Shown: positions 1 to 9,772, counted from the first letter of the stretch. The stretch is DNA of 64,000 nucleotides from Ferrimonas senticii DSM 18821 (GCF_000422665.1 NZ_AUGM01000013.1:62001-126000); one strand, 5' to 3'. Numbers and translations are program-made. Notes: generated from the sequence alone by a model not told the origin.

Positions 1-1
1 G

Positions 2-142
2 CGCAAAGTGTTGCGGCAATTTGCTGCCGCGCTTAATCCCGGTGGCTATCTGATGCTGGGGGCGTCCGAGTCGATGGTGCTGTTAAGTGAGGAGTTCGAG
101 ATGGTAAGAAGCGAGCTCGGCATCGTCTACCGACGCCGATAA
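2..142 (+). CDS. cheR: Chemotaxis methyltransferase CheR, C-terminal end (partial)
   Basis: Only the last 46 residues lie in the window; the gene starts upstream. The segment NPGGYLMLGASES followed by a short tail ending IVYRRR is typical of the end of the SAM-dependent CheR methyltransferase domain, which methylates glutamates of chemoreceptors. In Vibrio, Shewanella and relatives cheR sits directly before flgB, and it does so here, which supports the call. A strong terminator follows the stop codon. Confidence 0.8.
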   Translation, partial: RKVLRQFAAALNPGGYLMLGASESMVLLSEEFEMVRSELGIVYRRR

Positions 143-188
143 CCGCCCAGTTTCGCCGCCGACAGCGGTGATTTAACCGTCAATTTTC

Positions 189-227
189 AGGCGTATCGAA
201 TTGATTTCGATGCGCCTTTTTTGTTTT
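189..227 (+). terminator. Rho-independent terminator after cheR
   Basis: A 12-bp stem (AGGCGTATCGAA pairing with TTCGATGCGCCT, one T-G wobble) with a 5-base loop is followed by a run of T. It separates the chemotaxis gene from the sigma-54 promoter of the flagellar operon. Confidence 0.85.
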
Positions 228-246
228 AAGCGGGCAAAAACCAAGC

Positions 247-261
247 TGGCACAGGCTTTGC
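247..261 (+). promoter_or_regulatory. Sigma-54 (-24/-12) promoter of the flgB operon
   Basis: TGGCAC, five bases, then TTGC. GG and GC elements are exactly 10 bp apart, which matches the RpoN consensus. Transcription would start near position 273, about 60 bp before flgB. In polar-flagellated gammaproteobacteria the basal-body genes are class III genes activated by FlrC/FleR with sigma-54, so the site fits its location. Confidence 0.85.
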
Positions 262-336
262 AAAAGCGTTCACTAAATGCAAGTTGGGCTAACTAGTCCA
301 TCAAGTAGGCCGTAGCCGTGTTCAGGGAGACTGATG

Positions 337-732
337 ATGGCCATTTCGTTTGATAACGCGCTTGGGATCCACCAACACACCCTTGGGGTGCGCTCGCAGC
401 GTGCCGAGCTGTTAGCGGGCAATATCGCCAATGCCGATACTCCCGGTTACAAAGCCAAAGATCTTGATTTTGAGGCTGCACTGGCCAGCGCCAAAGCCAA
501 ACAGTCAATGGGCTTAAGCCGCAGCCATAACAACCATATCGCTGGTCAGTCGTCGCTGCTCAGTGAAGAGCTGTATCGGGTACCGTTACAGCCTGACAGT
601 GGCGATGGCAATACCGTCGATCTGCAAACCGAACGCAACCAATTTATGGAAAATGCGCTGCAGTATCAGGCCAGCGTTGAGTTTTTAGGCAGCAAATTTT
701 CAGGCCTACGCAAAGCGCTGCGTGGCGACTAA
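337..732 (+). CDS. flgB: Flagellar basal-body rod protein FlgB
   Basis: Proximal rod subunit that polymerises in the periplasm above the MS ring. The 131-residue length and the N-terminal flagellar rod motif NIANADTPGYKAKD around residues 30-43 are diagnostic. Two start codons overlap (ATG at 334 and 337). The GGGAGA ribosome site at 325-330 lies 6 bases before the second ATG and only 3 before the first, so 337 is chosen. It is the first gene of the flgBCDE unit, read from the sigma-54 promoter at 247. Confidence 0.95.
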   Translation: MAISFDNALGIHQHTLGVRSQRAELLAGNIANADTPGYKAKDLDFEAALASAKAKQSMGLSRSHNNHIAGQSSLLSEELYRVPLQPDSGDGNTVDLQTERNQFMENALQYQASVEFLGSKFSGLRKALRGD

Positions 733-745
733 AGGAAGCTAGAGC

Positions 746-1159
746 ATGAGCTTATTTAATATCTTTGATGTCGCCGGCAGTGGCATGAGCGCCCAGTCTG
801 TGCGGCTTAATACCACCGCATCCAACTTAGCCAACGCCGATACGGTGTCCTCCAGTCAGGATCAAACCTACCGGGCTCGGCAGCCGGTGTTTGCCGCGAT
901 GCTGGAACAGGCAACCGATGAACAGGTGGGGGCACAGGTGCAAGTGGCGGCGATTGTAGAATCGGATGCGCCGCTAGTACGTCAGTACAGTCCCAATCAT
1001 CCGTTGGCTGACACCGATGGCTACATCTACAAACCCAACGTCAATGTGGTGGAAGAGATGGCCAATATGATGTCGGCATCCCAGAGCTATCAAGCCAATG
1101 CTCAAGTGGCCAGTGCCGCTAAAGATTTGGCCAAAGCCACCCTGCAGCTTGGTAAGTAA
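746..1159 (+). CDS. flgC: Flagellar basal-body rod protein FlgC
   Basis: Second proximal rod subunit, 137 residues. It shows the conserved N-terminal helix motif ending TTASNLANADT and the C-terminal helix NVVEEMANMMSASQSYQANAQV common to FlgC/FlgE/FlgF/FlgG proteins, which pair to form the rod core. An AGGAAG ribosome site lies just before the start, and flgB ends 13 bp upstream, so the two are co-transcribed. Confidence 0.95.
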   Translation: MSLFNIFDVAGSGMSAQSVRLNTTASNLANADTVSSSQDQTYRARQPVFAAMLEQATDEQVGAQVQVAAIVESDAPLVRQYSPNHPLADTDGYIYKPNVNVVEEMANMMSASQSYQANAQVASAAKDLAKATLQLGK

Positions 1160-1170
1160 GGAAACGCTAG

Positions 1171-1869
1171 ATGACCCCAATAGATCCCCATAGCGGCTCG
1201 ACCAACCCTATCGATTCGATGAAGTGGCAGGCGCCAACCCTGTCGGAAGCCAATGGCAATCAGTCGTTGACCCAAGAAGATTTCTTCTCGCTGCTGTCGC
1301 AGCAACTGGCGATGCAAGATCCATTTAAACCGGTGGATAACGATCAGATGATCTCGCAGATGTCGTCGTTCGCCACCGTTGATGGCATCAGTTCGCTGAA
1401 TGGCGGGATTGATACCTTGAACGCGTCGATGGCCAGTAACCAAGCGCTGCAAGCGTCTGGGCTGGTCGGCCAAAAGGTGCTGTTAGCGTCCGATACCACC
1501 TACCTTAGCGAACCAAGCGAAGGCGCTTCGGGGGTGGTTGATATCGCGCCGGGCACGCAAAACCCGCGGGTGCAGATCTTCGATGGTGCTGGCCAAGTGC
1601 TGCGCACCATTCCATTGGCGCCGGGCGCCAGTGGCAAAGTGGATTTTCATTGGGATGGCCTGGCCGCCAATGGTCAACCGGTATTGCCGGGCAGTTACAG
1701 TTTCACCGCCACCGGTTTGGTGGATGGTAAAGCCGAAGCGCTGCGCACCCACGCTTATGGCCACGTATCGAGCGTGACCTTGGGCGGGGCAGATAAGCCA
1801 ACCATGCTGAATTTAAAAGGGTTAGGCAGCGTTGCCATGAACGAAATCTTGGCCGTTGCTGACGCATAA
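1171..1869 (+). CDS. flgD: Flagellar hook capping protein FlgD
   Basis: Scaffold that sits on the growing hook tip and directs FlgE assembly; it is not kept in the finished flagellum. The 232 residues begin with a flexible stretch followed by the conserved SLTQEDFFSLLSQQLAMQDPFKPVDN motif region (residues about 31-56). The second half contains a FlgD Ig/tudor-like region with VDFHWDGLAANGQPVLPGSY. The gene lies between flgC and flgE with 11-bp gaps on both sides. Confidence 0.95.
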   Translation: MTPIDPHSGSTNPIDSMKWQAPTLSEANGNQSLTQEDFFSLLSQQLAMQDPFKPVDNDQMISQMSSFATVDGISSLNGGIDTLNASMASNQALQASGLVGQKVLLASDTTYLSEPSEGASGVVDIAPGTQNPRVQIFDGAGQVLRTIPLAPGASGKVDFHWDGLAANGQPVLPGSYSFTATGLVDGKAEALRTHAYGHVSSVTLGGADKPTMLNLKGLGSVAMNEILAVADA

Positions 1870-1880
1870 GGAGCACAACA

Positions 1881-3290
1881 ATGGGCTTTAACGTATCGCT
1901 AAGTGGCCTAAGTGCCGCGCAGAAAGATCTGGATACCACCTCCAACAACATCGCTAACGTTAATACCGTTGGCTTTAAAGAATCCCGTGCCGAATTTGCC
2001 GATGTGTACAGTAATTCGCTGTTTACTAATGCCAAAACCGCAGTAGGTAACGGCGTCGCTACTGCCGCGATCGCGCAGCAATTTCATCAAGGTTCACTGA
2101 ACGCCACCAGTAATTCGCTGGATATGGCGATTGATGGCAGCGGCTTCTTCATCATGAATTCAGAACTGTCGGGGGCGGATTTTTCCTACACCCGCGCTGG
2201 TGCCCTCAAGCTGAACGACAACAACTATATGGTCGATTCTAAGGGTAATTATCTGATGGCGTTGCCGGTTAATCCTGACGGTACGGTGAAGTCAGTGTCG
2301 CTGTCGACCACCGAAGCGGTGCAGATCCCACAGGTGGCAGGGCAGCCGCAATCGACCTCGAAAGTTGATCTATCGATGAACTTGCCCGCCAGCGAGGCAC
2401 CGCTGGATCCAACCCAGTTCGATCCCAACGATCCGGGCTCTTACACGGCGTCAACGTCGGTCACCATTTACGACTCTTTGGGGCAGTCGCACATTCAGAC
2501 CACCTACTTCGTTAAACCGGTTGGCGCGGCGCTGGCCAACAACAACCAGTGGGCCTGTTTTGTTACCGTGGACAACATGCCGGTGGATATTTGGGACACC
2601 ATGGCTGGCAAACCACTAAGTGGCACCTACGAGCAAGACACCGATGGCGATGGTGTCGCCGATGGCACCGCAGCGGTAAAAGGCAAAAATGACCACACCG
2701 GTTTTGTGCTCAGCTTCGATGACACCGGATTGTATAAGGGCTCCAGCCCAGCCACCATCTTCACTCAAGCGCTGGGGATGGACGATCCGACCTCGGTGAT
2801 CCCGACCGACGATGGCGCGGGGGTGATCCCTCCCGGTGCCGATGGCACCCAGCGTTTGCAACTGAGTTTTGACAATCCAACTCAGTTCGCCTCGCCATTT
2901 GAGGTGACTTCGCTGCAGCAAAACGGCACCACGGTGGGCCGGTTGACCAACGTTGAGGTAACCGCCAACGGTTTGATCAACGCCACTTATTCCAATGGCG
3001 ATAAGCACGCTTTGGGCAAAGTGGCGCTGGCTCGCTTTACCAACGAACAAGGGCTTTCACAGGTGGGTAACTCGGCTTGGATCGCCAGTCAGTCCTCTGG
3101 GGTGGCGTTGGTTGGCGAACCAGATACCGGTTCGTTTGGCGCCATCCGCTCGGCGACCTTAGAGCAATCGAACGTGGATTTGACCATGGAGTTGGTGGAT
3201 CTCATTTCAGCGCAGCGTAACTTCCAAGCCAACTCGCGGGCGCTGGATGTGTCGAATCAGTTGTCGCAAAACATCCTGCAGATCCGCTAA
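1881..3290 (+). CDS. flgE: Flagellar hook protein FlgE
   Basis: Main hook subunit, 469 residues, somewhat longer than the roughly 400 residues of enteric FlgE. The extra length is in the variable surface domain between residues about 140 and 360. The N-terminus carries GLSAAQKDLDTTSNNIANVNTVGFK. The C-terminus carries the paired helix with SNVDLTMELVDLISAQRNFQ. An AAGGAG site precedes the ATG. A hairpin and a new sigma-54 promoter follow, so flgE closes the first transcription unit. Confidence 0.95.
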   Translation: MGFNVSLSGLSAAQKDLDTTSNNIANVNTVGFKESRAEFADVYSNSLFTNAKTAVGNGVATAAIAQQFHQGSLNATSNSLDMAIDGSGFFIMNSELSGADFSYTRAGALKLNDNNYMVDSKGNYLMALPVNPDGTVKSVSLSTTEAVQIPQVAGQPQSTSKVDLSMNLPASEAPLDPTQFDPNDPGSYTASTSVTIYDSLGQSHIQTTYFVKPVGAALANNNQWACFVTVDNMPVDIWDTMAGKPLSGTYEQDTDGDGVADGTAAVKGKNDHTGFVLSFDDTGLYKGSSPATIFTQALGMDDPTSVIPTDDGAGVIPPGADGTQRLQLSFDNPTQFASPFEVTSLQQNGTTVGRLTNVEVTANGLINATYSNGDKHALGKVALARFTNEQGLSQVGNSAWIASQSSGVALVGEPDTGSFGAIRSATLEQSNVDLTMELVDLISAQRNFQANSRALDVSNQLSQNILQIR

Positions 3291-3313
3291 GCGCCATGAC
3301 CGCTTGGTTCTAC

Positions 3314-3345
3314 ATTGCCGCCTCAATTGAGGCGGCAATTTGTTT
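3314..3345 (+). terminator. Perfect hairpin after flgE, probable terminator
   Basis: A 26-bp perfect palindrome at 3314-3339 (13-bp arm ATTGCCGCCTCAA), followed by TTGTTT. The T-run is short, so termination may be partial. Together with the promoter at 3421 it would allow flgBCDE and flgFGHIJ to be expressed at different levels. Confidence 0.6.
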
Positions 3346-3420
3346 CCTCTGAACGTTAAATTTTGGCCGCTTAAGTCCGCTAACCGACTGAATCACCGCA
3401 GCTAAATTCATTAAAAATAG

Positions 3421-3436
3421 TGGCACTGGTTTTGCT
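3421..3436 (+). promoter_or_regulatory. Sigma-54 (-24/-12) promoter of flgF
   Basis: TGGCAC, five bases, TTGCT, with the GG and GC dinucleotides 10 bp apart. The predicted start is around 3447, about 30 bp before the flgF start codon. The sequence closely matches the promoter before flgB, including the bases flanking both elements. Confidence 0.85.
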
Positions 3437-3475
3437 AAAGATCCGTCAAACAATAACCGTTGATGGACCGACGTC

Positions 3476-4216
3476 GTGGATAACTACCTGTATCTCGCCG
3501 CCAGTGGCGCCAAACAAAACCTCAATGAACTGGCGGTGCGTGCCAATAATTTGGCCAATGCACAAACCGACGCATTTAAAGCGGACTTGACCCAAGCGCG
3601 CAGTATGCAAGCGTTTGGTGAAGGGTTGCCGACGCGGGTGTTCGCCATGGAGGAACGGGTCGCCAGCGATTTCGACGCCGGCCCGCTGAAAACCACCGGG
3701 CGGGTACTGGATGTTGCCATCAACGGTCAGGGCTGGTTGGTGGTGCAAGACAGCAACGGCCAAGAAGCGCTTAGTCGCTTGGGTAATTTAAAGTTTGATG
3801 CCACCGGGATGCTGGTCAACGGCAACGACCAGCCGGTGCTGGGTGAGGGCGGTCCTATCTTTGCGCCACTGCCGATCGAAAAGGTTGAGATCGCCAATGA
3901 CGGCCTGATCACCGTGCGACCGCAAGGGGCACCGGCTAACGCACTGGAAGAGATTGGCCAGCTGCGGTTAACCAACCCGCCAAAAGACACCCTAACCAAA
4001 TCGGAAGATGGCCTATTTCGCCAACTTGAAAACCCCGATTACCCCACCGACGTCAGCGTCACCATCGTATCGGGTTCTCTGGAAGGCAGTAACGTTAATC
4101 CAGTGGCCGAGATGGTGCAGATGCTCGATGCCCAGCGCCAATTCGACATGCTGGTGAAGATGATGAAAACCGCCGAAGAAAATGACCGTGCCGGCGCGCA
4201 ACTGCTGCGTGTTTAA
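3476..4216 (+). CDS. flgF: Flagellar basal-body rod protein FlgF
   Basis: Proximal/distal rod junction subunit, 246 residues. It starts with GTG, giving MDNYLYLAASGAKQNLNELAVRANNLANAQT, which aligns with the usual FlgF N-terminus (MDxYLYxAxSGAKQ). The C-terminal helix SNVNPVAEMVQMLDAQRQFDM is present. It is the first gene after the internal sigma-54 promoter, and flgG follows after 10 bp. Confidence 0.95.
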   Translation: MDNYLYLAASGAKQNLNELAVRANNLANAQTDAFKADLTQARSMQAFGEGLPTRVFAMEERVASDFDAGPLKTTGRVLDVAINGQGWLVVQDSNGQEALSRLGNLKFDATGMLVNGNDQPVLGEGGPIFAPLPIEKVEIANDGLITVRPQGAPANALEEIGQLRLTNPPKDTLTKSEDGLFRQLENPDYPTDVSVTIVSGSLEGSNVNPVAEMVQMLDAQRQFDMLVKMMKTAEENDRAGAQLLRV

Positions 4217-4226
4217 GGAGTAAGCC

Positions 4227-5015
4227 ATGCAACCTGCATTATGGATCAGCAAAACCGGTCTGGATGCCCAGCAAACCGATATTGCGAACATTTCCAATAA
4301 CTTGGCTAATGCCAGTACCGTTGGCTACAAAAAAAGCCGAGCGGTATTTGAAGATCTGCTGTACCAAACCATCAACCAAGCCGGCGGCATTAGTTCGCAA
4401 AACAGCGAGTTGCCGGCGGGCTTAACCTTGGGCTCGGGCACCAAAGTGGCGGCCACGCAGCGTTTGTTTACCCAAGGCAATATGCAGACCACCGACAACA
4501 GCTTGGATCTGATGTTGGATGGCCCCGGCTTTTTCCAAATTCAGCTGCCTGATGGCAACGTTGCCTACAGCCGTAATGGCCAGTTTGCTCTGGATGAGGA
4601 GGGGCAGTTGGTCACCCCTGGTTCCGGCTATCTGCTGCAGCCCGGGATTGCCATTCCAGAGGATGCGCAAGCGATCACCGTTTCAGCCGAAGGCGAGGTA
4701 TCGGTGCGACTTAACGGTCAGGTGGAAAACCAAGTAGTGGGCCAGATTGAGATCACCAACTTCATCAACCCAACAGGGCTGGAACCGATTGGCCAGAACC
4801 TCTATCTGGAAACCGGTGCCTCCGGCGCCCCAATCAACGGCATTCCGGGTCTGGATGGCTTAGGGGCGATCCGTCAAGGGGCGCTGGAGAGTTCCAACGT
4901 CAATGTTACCGAAGAGCTGGTTAACATGATTGAATCGCAGCGGATCTACGAGATGAACTCGAAAGTGATCTCCACCGTCGATCAGATGCTCGCCAGCTTG
5001 AACCAGCAGTTGTAA
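4227..5015 (+). CDS. flgG: Flagellar distal rod protein FlgG
   Basis: Forms the distal rod, which crosses the peptidoglycan and outer membrane. The 262-residue length is exactly that of the family. The N-terminus has ALWISKTGLDAQQTDIANISNNLANASTVGYKK, and the C-terminus has SSNVNVTEELVNMIESQRIYEMNSK, a near-invariant FlgG signature. AAGGAG precedes the ATG. It is co-transcribed with flgF and flgH. Confidence 0.97.
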   Translation: MQPALWISKTGLDAQQTDIANISNNLANASTVGYKKSRAVFEDLLYQTINQAGGISSQNSELPAGLTLGSGTKVAATQRLFTQGNMQTTDNSLDLMLDGPGFFQIQLPDGNVAYSRNGQFALDEEGQLVTPGSGYLLQPGIAIPEDAQAITVSAEGEVSVRLNGQVENQVVGQIEITNFINPTGLEPIGQNLYLETGASGAPINGIPGLDGLGAIRQGALESSNVNVTEELVNMIESQRIYEMNSKVISTVDQMLASLNQQL

Positions 5016-5024
5016 GGAATGGTG

Positions 5025-5714
5025 ATGGCTTGTTTGCGGCTGATTAGTGCGCTGTTATTGGCGCTTGGCGCGGCGCAGTTGAGCGGCTGCGCTCACCCTA
5101 ATGCGCCCTATCCGGACGATCCGTTCTACGCGCCGATCTATCCAGAATTACCAACGTCGCAGGTGGTGACTACCGGCTCGATCTACAACAGCAGTTATCG
5201 CAATGAACTGTATTCTGACATCAAAGCCCATCGGGTTGGCGATGTGATTACGGTGCTGCTGGAGGAGCAGACCAAAGCCAAAAAATCCGCCAGTAAAGAG
5301 ATCACCAAAGACAGCAATATGCAGCTTGATCCAATCAGCGCTGGTGGCGCACCGGTAACGGTTAACGGCAAAACGTTGGATCTGAAATACGCCGAAGAGT
5401 TTGATATGTCCCGTGGCTCCGATGCCGATCAATCCAACAGCTTGGATGGCTCGATTTCGGTCAACGTGTTGCAGGTGCTGGCTAATGGCAATTTGGTGAT
5501 CCGTGGCGAAAAGTGGATGACCATCAACGACGGCGACGAGTTTATTCGCATCACCGGTATCATTCGACCACGGGACATCAGCCCCGATAACACCATCGAA
5601 AGCCAGCGGGTCGCTAACGCTCGAATTCAATACAGCGGCACTGGCACCTTTGCCGACAGTCAAAAATCCGGCTGGCTAAGCCAGTTTTTCTCCGGCCCGC
5701 TGTGGCCATTTTAA
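5025..5714 (+). CDS. flgH: Flagellar L-ring lipoprotein FlgH
   Basis: Outer-membrane L-ring bushing around the rod. The N-terminus is a lipoprotein signal peptide with the lipobox LSGC about 20 residues in. The body has the FlgH motif [23 protein letters not shown] codons occur at 5019 and 5025. AAGGA lies at 5014-5018, so the second, with 6-bp spacing, is the better start (229 residues). Confidence 0.95.
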   Translation: MACLRLISALLLALGAAQLSGCAHPNAPYPDDPFYAPIYPELPTSQVVTTGSIYNSSYRNELYSDIKAHRVGDVITVLLEEQTKAKKSASKEITKDSNMQLDPISAGGAPVTVNGKTLDLKYAEEFDMSRGSDADQSNSLDGSISVNVLQVLANGNLVIRGEKWMTINDGDEFIRITGIIRPRDISPDNTIESQRVANARIQYSGTGTFADSQKSGWLSQFFSGPLWPF

Positions 5715-5725
5715 GGAGCGCGCCG

Positions 5726-6811
5726 ATGAGATGGATAATCGCTTTGGCCATCGCGTTGTTGGCCACCAATGCCACCGCCATGCGCTTAAAAGACATTGCT
5801 GATCTGCAAGGGGTGCGCAGCAACCAATTGATTGGCTATGGCTTGGTGGTGGGGTTGCCGGGCACCGGCGAGCAGAGCCGCTATACCGAGCAAAGCTTTG
5901 CCACCATGTTGTCCAACTTTGGCATCAACTTACCGGCGAACGTGCGGCCAAAGACCAAAAACGTCGCGGCGGTGGCGGTGCATGCGGAGTTGCCGCCGTT
6001 TACTAAGCCGGGGCAGCAGATTGATATTACCGTGTCATCGGTAGGCAGCGCCAAGAGTCTGCGTGGCGGCACCTTGTTGCAAACCTTTTTAAAGGGGGCG
6101 GATGGCCAGGTGTATGCCATCGGCCAAGGCTCATTGGTGGTGTCCGGCTTTAGTGCCGATGGTGCCGATGGCTCTAAAGTGCTGCAAAACACCCCCACCG
6201 TTGGTCGCATTCCTGGCGGCGCTATGGTGGAACGTGCGGTACCCAGCCCATTTGCTAACGGTGACTTTTTGACCTTTAACCTGCATCGCGCCGATTTCTC
6301 TACCGCTAAGGCGGTGGTGGATGAAGTTAACGGTTTGCTGGGTCCAGGGGTCGCACGGGCGCTAGACGCCGCCTCGATTCAGGTGTCGGCGCCGCGGGAT
6401 CCATCGCAGCGGGTGGCGTATCTGGCAACGCTTGAAAACCTGCGGGTCGAGCCCGCCGATGAGGCCGCTAAAGTGATCGTTAACAGCCGCACCGGCACCA
6501 TTGTTGTTGGTCGCAACGTCCGGCTGATGCCAACCGCGATCACCCATGGCGGCCTGACGGTGACCATTAAAGAGCTGCCACAGGTGTCGCAGCCAAACCC
6601 CTTTGCCGATGGCACCACCGTGGTCACGCCAAACAGCGCCATTGGCGTGCAGCAGCAAGACTCGCGGATGTTCAAACTGGATGCAGGCACCAGCTTGGAT
6701 GAGTTAGTGCGGGCGGTGAATGAGGTTGGCGTCGCACCGTCGGATCTGATGGCGATTTTAGAAGCGCTGTCACAAGCCGGTGCCTTGCGTGGTGAGTTGG
6801 TGGTGATCTGA
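5726..6811 (+). CDS. flgI: Flagellar P-ring protein FlgI
   Basis: Periplasmic P-ring subunit, 361 residues. A Sec signal peptide (hydrophobic [10 protein letters not shown], cleavage after ATA) precedes [30 protein letters not shown], the hallmark of FlgI. AAGGAG at 5713-5718 sets the start at 5726. The frame stays open further upstream into flgH, but the signal peptide argues against a longer protein. The stop overlaps the flgJ start (ATGA). Confidence 0.96.
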   Translation: MRWIIALAIALLATNATAMRLKDIADLQGVRSNQLIGYGLVVGLPGTGEQSRYTEQSFATMLSNFGINLPANVRPKTKNVAAVAVHAELPPFTKPGQQIDITVSSVGSAKSLRGGTLLQTFLKGADGQVYAIGQGSLVVSGFSADGADGSKVLQNTPTVGRIPGGAMVERAVPSPFANGDFLTFNLHRADFSTAKAVVDEVNGLLGPGVARALDAASIQVSAPRDPSQRVAYLATLENLRVEPADEAAKVIVNSRTGTIVVGRNVRLMPTAITHGGLTVTIKELPQVSQPNPFADGTTVVTPNSAIGVQQQDSRMFKLDAGTSLDELVRAVNEVGVAPSDLMAILEALSQAGALRGELVVI

Positions 6812-7803
6812 TGAGCAGCCTCGACAGCCGCATTAACCAAAGCAGTCATTATCTGGATCTGGCCAGCATCGATAAGTTGCGCCAGCAAGCACAAGCGGAT
6901 CCGGAGGCCAGTCTGCGGCAGGTGGCGCAGCAGTTTGAGGGGATCTTCTTAGGGATGATGCTCAAAAGCATGCGCGAGGCCAATGAGTCATTTAAAGACG
7001 CTGATAGCCCGTTTCATTCCAACCAAACCGACTTTTATCAGCAGATGCACGACAGCCAACTGGTGACCGAGATGAGCAATCAAGGCTCGCTGGGATTGGC
7101 AGAGCTGATTGTGCAGCAGTTGCGGCCAACCTTAGCCAAGCCAGAAGCCGCTGCGGCCAATAGCGATGCGCCAACGGCGACGACAGTGACCGAATTGGCA
7201 ATGCCGCCGCGACCGATTAAAGCTGTCGCCGCGGTTGCCGATAAATCTACTGTGGCGGCCTCGTCGCTTGAGGTTATTGCCGACAGTGACGCGGTTGATA
7301 ACAGCCGCGCCATGGTGGTGGAGCCGCTGTACTTTAGTCAGCCGCAGCAGTTTATCGAAGCGATGCTGCCGGCGGCCACCGACGCGGGCAAAAAGCTCGG
7401 TCAAGATCCGCGCTTGCTGGTGGCGCAGGCGGCGCTGGAAACCGGTTGGGGGCAGAAAATTCTGTCCGGGGCGCAGGGGCAAAGCTCGCACAATCTGTTC
7501 AACATCAAGGCCGATGGCCGCTGGCAGGGACCAACGACCGCCGTCAGTGCCTTGGAATATCAAGATGGATTGCCGGTGCTGCAGCGTTCTAAGTTTCGGG
7601 TTTACGACAGCCTCAAAGCCAGCTTTGACGATTACGTCCAGTTTTTACAGCAGCCGCGCTACCAACAGGCGTTAACCGCCACCACTGCCGAAGGCTTTGC
7701 GGTGGCGCTGCAGCAGGCTGGCTACGCCACCGATCCTAAGTACGCCGCCAAGATCATCAATTTGTTTCAACGACTGACGCAGCAGCCGCTTAACGGCCAA
7801 TAA
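6811..7803 (+). CDS. flgJ: Flagellar rod cap and peptidoglycan hydrolase FlgJ
   Basis: Two-domain protein of 330 residues. Residues about 20-105 are the rod-capping domain (QVAQQFEGIFLGMMLKSMR). A Pro/Ala-rich linker follows. Residues about 175-325 form the glucosaminidase domain that opens the murein for the rod. AALETGWG carries the probable catalytic Glu210, corresponding to Glu223 of Salmonella FlgJ. Its start overlaps the flgI stop by 4 bp, which suggests translational coupling. Confidence 0.95.
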   Translation: MSSLDSRINQSSHYLDLASIDKLRQQAQADPEASLRQVAQQFEGIFLGMMLKSMREANESFKDADSPFHSNQTDFYQQMHDSQLVTEMSNQGSLGLAELIVQQLRPTLAKPEAAAANSDAPTATTVTELAMPPRPIKAVAAVADKSTVAASSLEVIADSDAVDNSRAMVVEPLYFSQPQQFIEAMLPAATDAGKKLGQDPRLLVAQAALETGWGQKILSGAQGQSSHNLFNIKADGRWQGPTTAVSALEYQDGLPVLQRSKFRVYDSLKASFDDYVQFLQQPRYQQALTATTAEGFAVALQQAGYATDPKYAAKIINLFQRLTQQPLNGQ

Positions 7804-7850
7804 TGCGCGGTTGCTGGTTAAAAAAGGCCTAAGGCCAGAGGGAATGCCCG

Positions 7851-9755
7851 ATGCCAGATTTAATGAATATTGCCCGTAGCGGCGTCCAGGCCGCGCAAGC
7901 ACGGATCAACGTTGCCTCGAACAACATCGCCAACATCGGTACCGATGGTTACCACCGCCAAGATGCCAGTCAGGTAACCCAAAAATCGGAACGCTACGGC
8001 GAATCGTTTATGGGCACCGGCACCTATGTGTCGGAGATCTCCCGCGCTTACAACAGCTTTGCAGAGCGAGAACTGACGGTATCCAGCTCCAACTACGGCC
8101 AAGCCAAACTCAGTAACGACAAATTGGCCGAGCTGGATAAGCTGGTCTCCAGCGCTGGCCGATCGGTGCCCAATGGCCTCAATCAGCTGTTTGGTAATCT
8201 GAATAACGTTGCCGACATGCCGATGGACACCGCGGTGCGGCAAAACGCGTTAACCTCGGCCGAGCAATTAGCGGATGCCTTTAACGTGCTCGGCAGTAAC
8301 CTGCAAACCAAGATTGTTGAAACCAATGAACAGCTGGATGGCACCTTAGACACCATCAACGGCATTACGAAAGAGCTGGCGTTTTTAAACACCTCGCTGG
8401 CGCAGATCGATGGCCGCGACAACGCCATGTTGGATCAGCAAAGCCGCTTGATTAATCAGCTTGCCGAGTATGTAAAGATCAGCGTTATCCCGCAAGAAAG
8501 TGGGGTCAAAAGCATCCTGATGGGCGGCAGCACCATGCTGGTTACCGGCGCTGAGGCGCTGCAGCTGGGCAGCACTCACGGCGATCCCACCTTTTATCAA
8601 ACGCGGTTAACCGCCAATGTCGGTGGCAATCCGATGATCCTAGCCGGCGGTCACGTTGGCGGCCAGCTGCAAGCGCTGTTTGATTATCGCGATCAGACCA
8701 TTCCAGAACACCAAGCCCAGCTTAGCCTGATGGCGCTGGGGGTCGCCGATGCCTTTAATCGTCAACAGCAAGCCGGTTTTGATCTTACTGGTCAAGTGGG
8801 GCAACCGCTGTTTACCGAGATCAACAGCTCTGAACAGATGCACGGTCGGGTATTCGGTTATCAGGAAAACCAAGGCAGTAAAAAGTTGGCAGTGCAGCTG
8901 GATGACGTTAATCAGCTTGGCACCGGCAACTACCAGTTGCAGTTTGACGGCACCGATTACCACCTCGATGGCAGCAGCACCCCACTAAGTGTTGACGCTC
9001 ATGATCCCGGTCGACTGCTGACTGAACATGGTTTTAGCATTCGTATTGATGGCAACGGTGCCGCCGCGGCGGGGGATCGTTGGCAGCTAACGCCAACCAA
9101 AGATGGCTCGCTGAAGATGGCGATGACGCTGACCGATCCTAAGCAATTGGCGGCGGCCGGCTACGGCTTAGAACTGGTTGGCGGCAGTGGCGACGCTAAG
9201 TTACTGCAGGTGGATCGCAGTCATGCCAAGTTTCCTGGCAATGGCGAGGTCGTCAGTATCGCGGTTGATTTAACCGCTGGTAGCTTTGTCTACACCGATG
9301 GCGCTGGCACCAGCCACAACGGCACTATTGATGTTACCGGCAGCAAACCCACCATTAACGTCAATGGCATCGCCTTAGAGTTGGCCGCCGACAGCAGCGA
9401 TGACAGTCAGTTTTCGTTGGACTTGGCCTTTGGCCCGGCGGATAACGCCAACGCCGTAGCGATGACTGGCTTGGTGGATAGCAAGATGATCTACGGCGGC
9501 AGCGCCACCTTGCACGATGTCTATGAAACCATGATGACCACCGGCGGCAGTAACGCCGCTGCGGCGCGATTGAGTGCCGATTCAGCGGCGGTGGTGCAAG
9601 AGCAAGCCAAGCTGCGGGTGCAATCGGAGTCCGAAGTTAACCTTGATGAAGAAGCGGCGGATCTGATGCGCTTTCAGCAAGCTTATCAAGCTTCAGCCCG
9701 GGTGATGACGGTCGCCAAAGAGACCTTCGATGTGTTGTTCCAATCGGTTCGCTAG
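7851..9755 (+). CDS. flgK: Flagellar hook-filament junction protein FlgK (HAP1)
   Basis: Junction protein between hook and filament, 634 residues. The N-terminus has SGVQAAQARINVASNNIANIGTDGY. The C-terminus has the paired helix SEVNLDEEAADLMRFQQAYQASARVM, which defines FlgK. AGAGGGA about 10 bp upstream supports the start. No separate promoter was recognised in the 47-bp gap after flgJ, so it is probably read from the flgF promoter. Confidence 0.96.
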   Translation: MPDLMNIARSGVQAAQARINVASNNIANIGTDGYHRQDASQVTQKSERYGESFMGTGTYVSEISRAYNSFAERELTVSSSNYGQAKLSNDKLAELDKLVSSAGRSVPNGLNQLFGNLNNVADMPMDTAVRQNALTSAEQLADAFNVLGSNLQTKIVETNEQLDGTLDTINGITKELAFLNTSLAQIDGRDNAMLDQQSRLINQLAEYVKISVIPQESGVKSILMGGSTMLVTGAEALQLGSTHGDPTFYQTRLTANVGGNPMILAGGHVGGQLQALFDYRDQTIPEHQAQLSLMALGVADAFNRQQQAGFDLTGQVGQPLFTEINSSEQMHGRVFGYQENQGSKKLAVQLDDVNQLGTGNYQLQFDGTDYHLDGSSTPLSVDAHDPGRLLTEHGFSIRIDGNGAAAAGDRWQLTPTKDGSLKMAMTLTDPKQLAAAGYGLELVGGSGDAKLLQVDRSHAKFPGNGEVVSIAVDLTAGSFVYTDGAGTSHNGTIDVTGSKPTINVNGIALELAADSSDDSQFSLDLAFGPADNANAVAMTGLVDSKMIYGGSATLHDVYETMMTTGGSNAAAARLSADSAAVVQEQAKLRVQSESEVNLDEEAADLMRFQQAYQASARVMTVAKETFDVLFQSVR

Positions 9756-9772
9756 GGTAGGAGATAACTACG

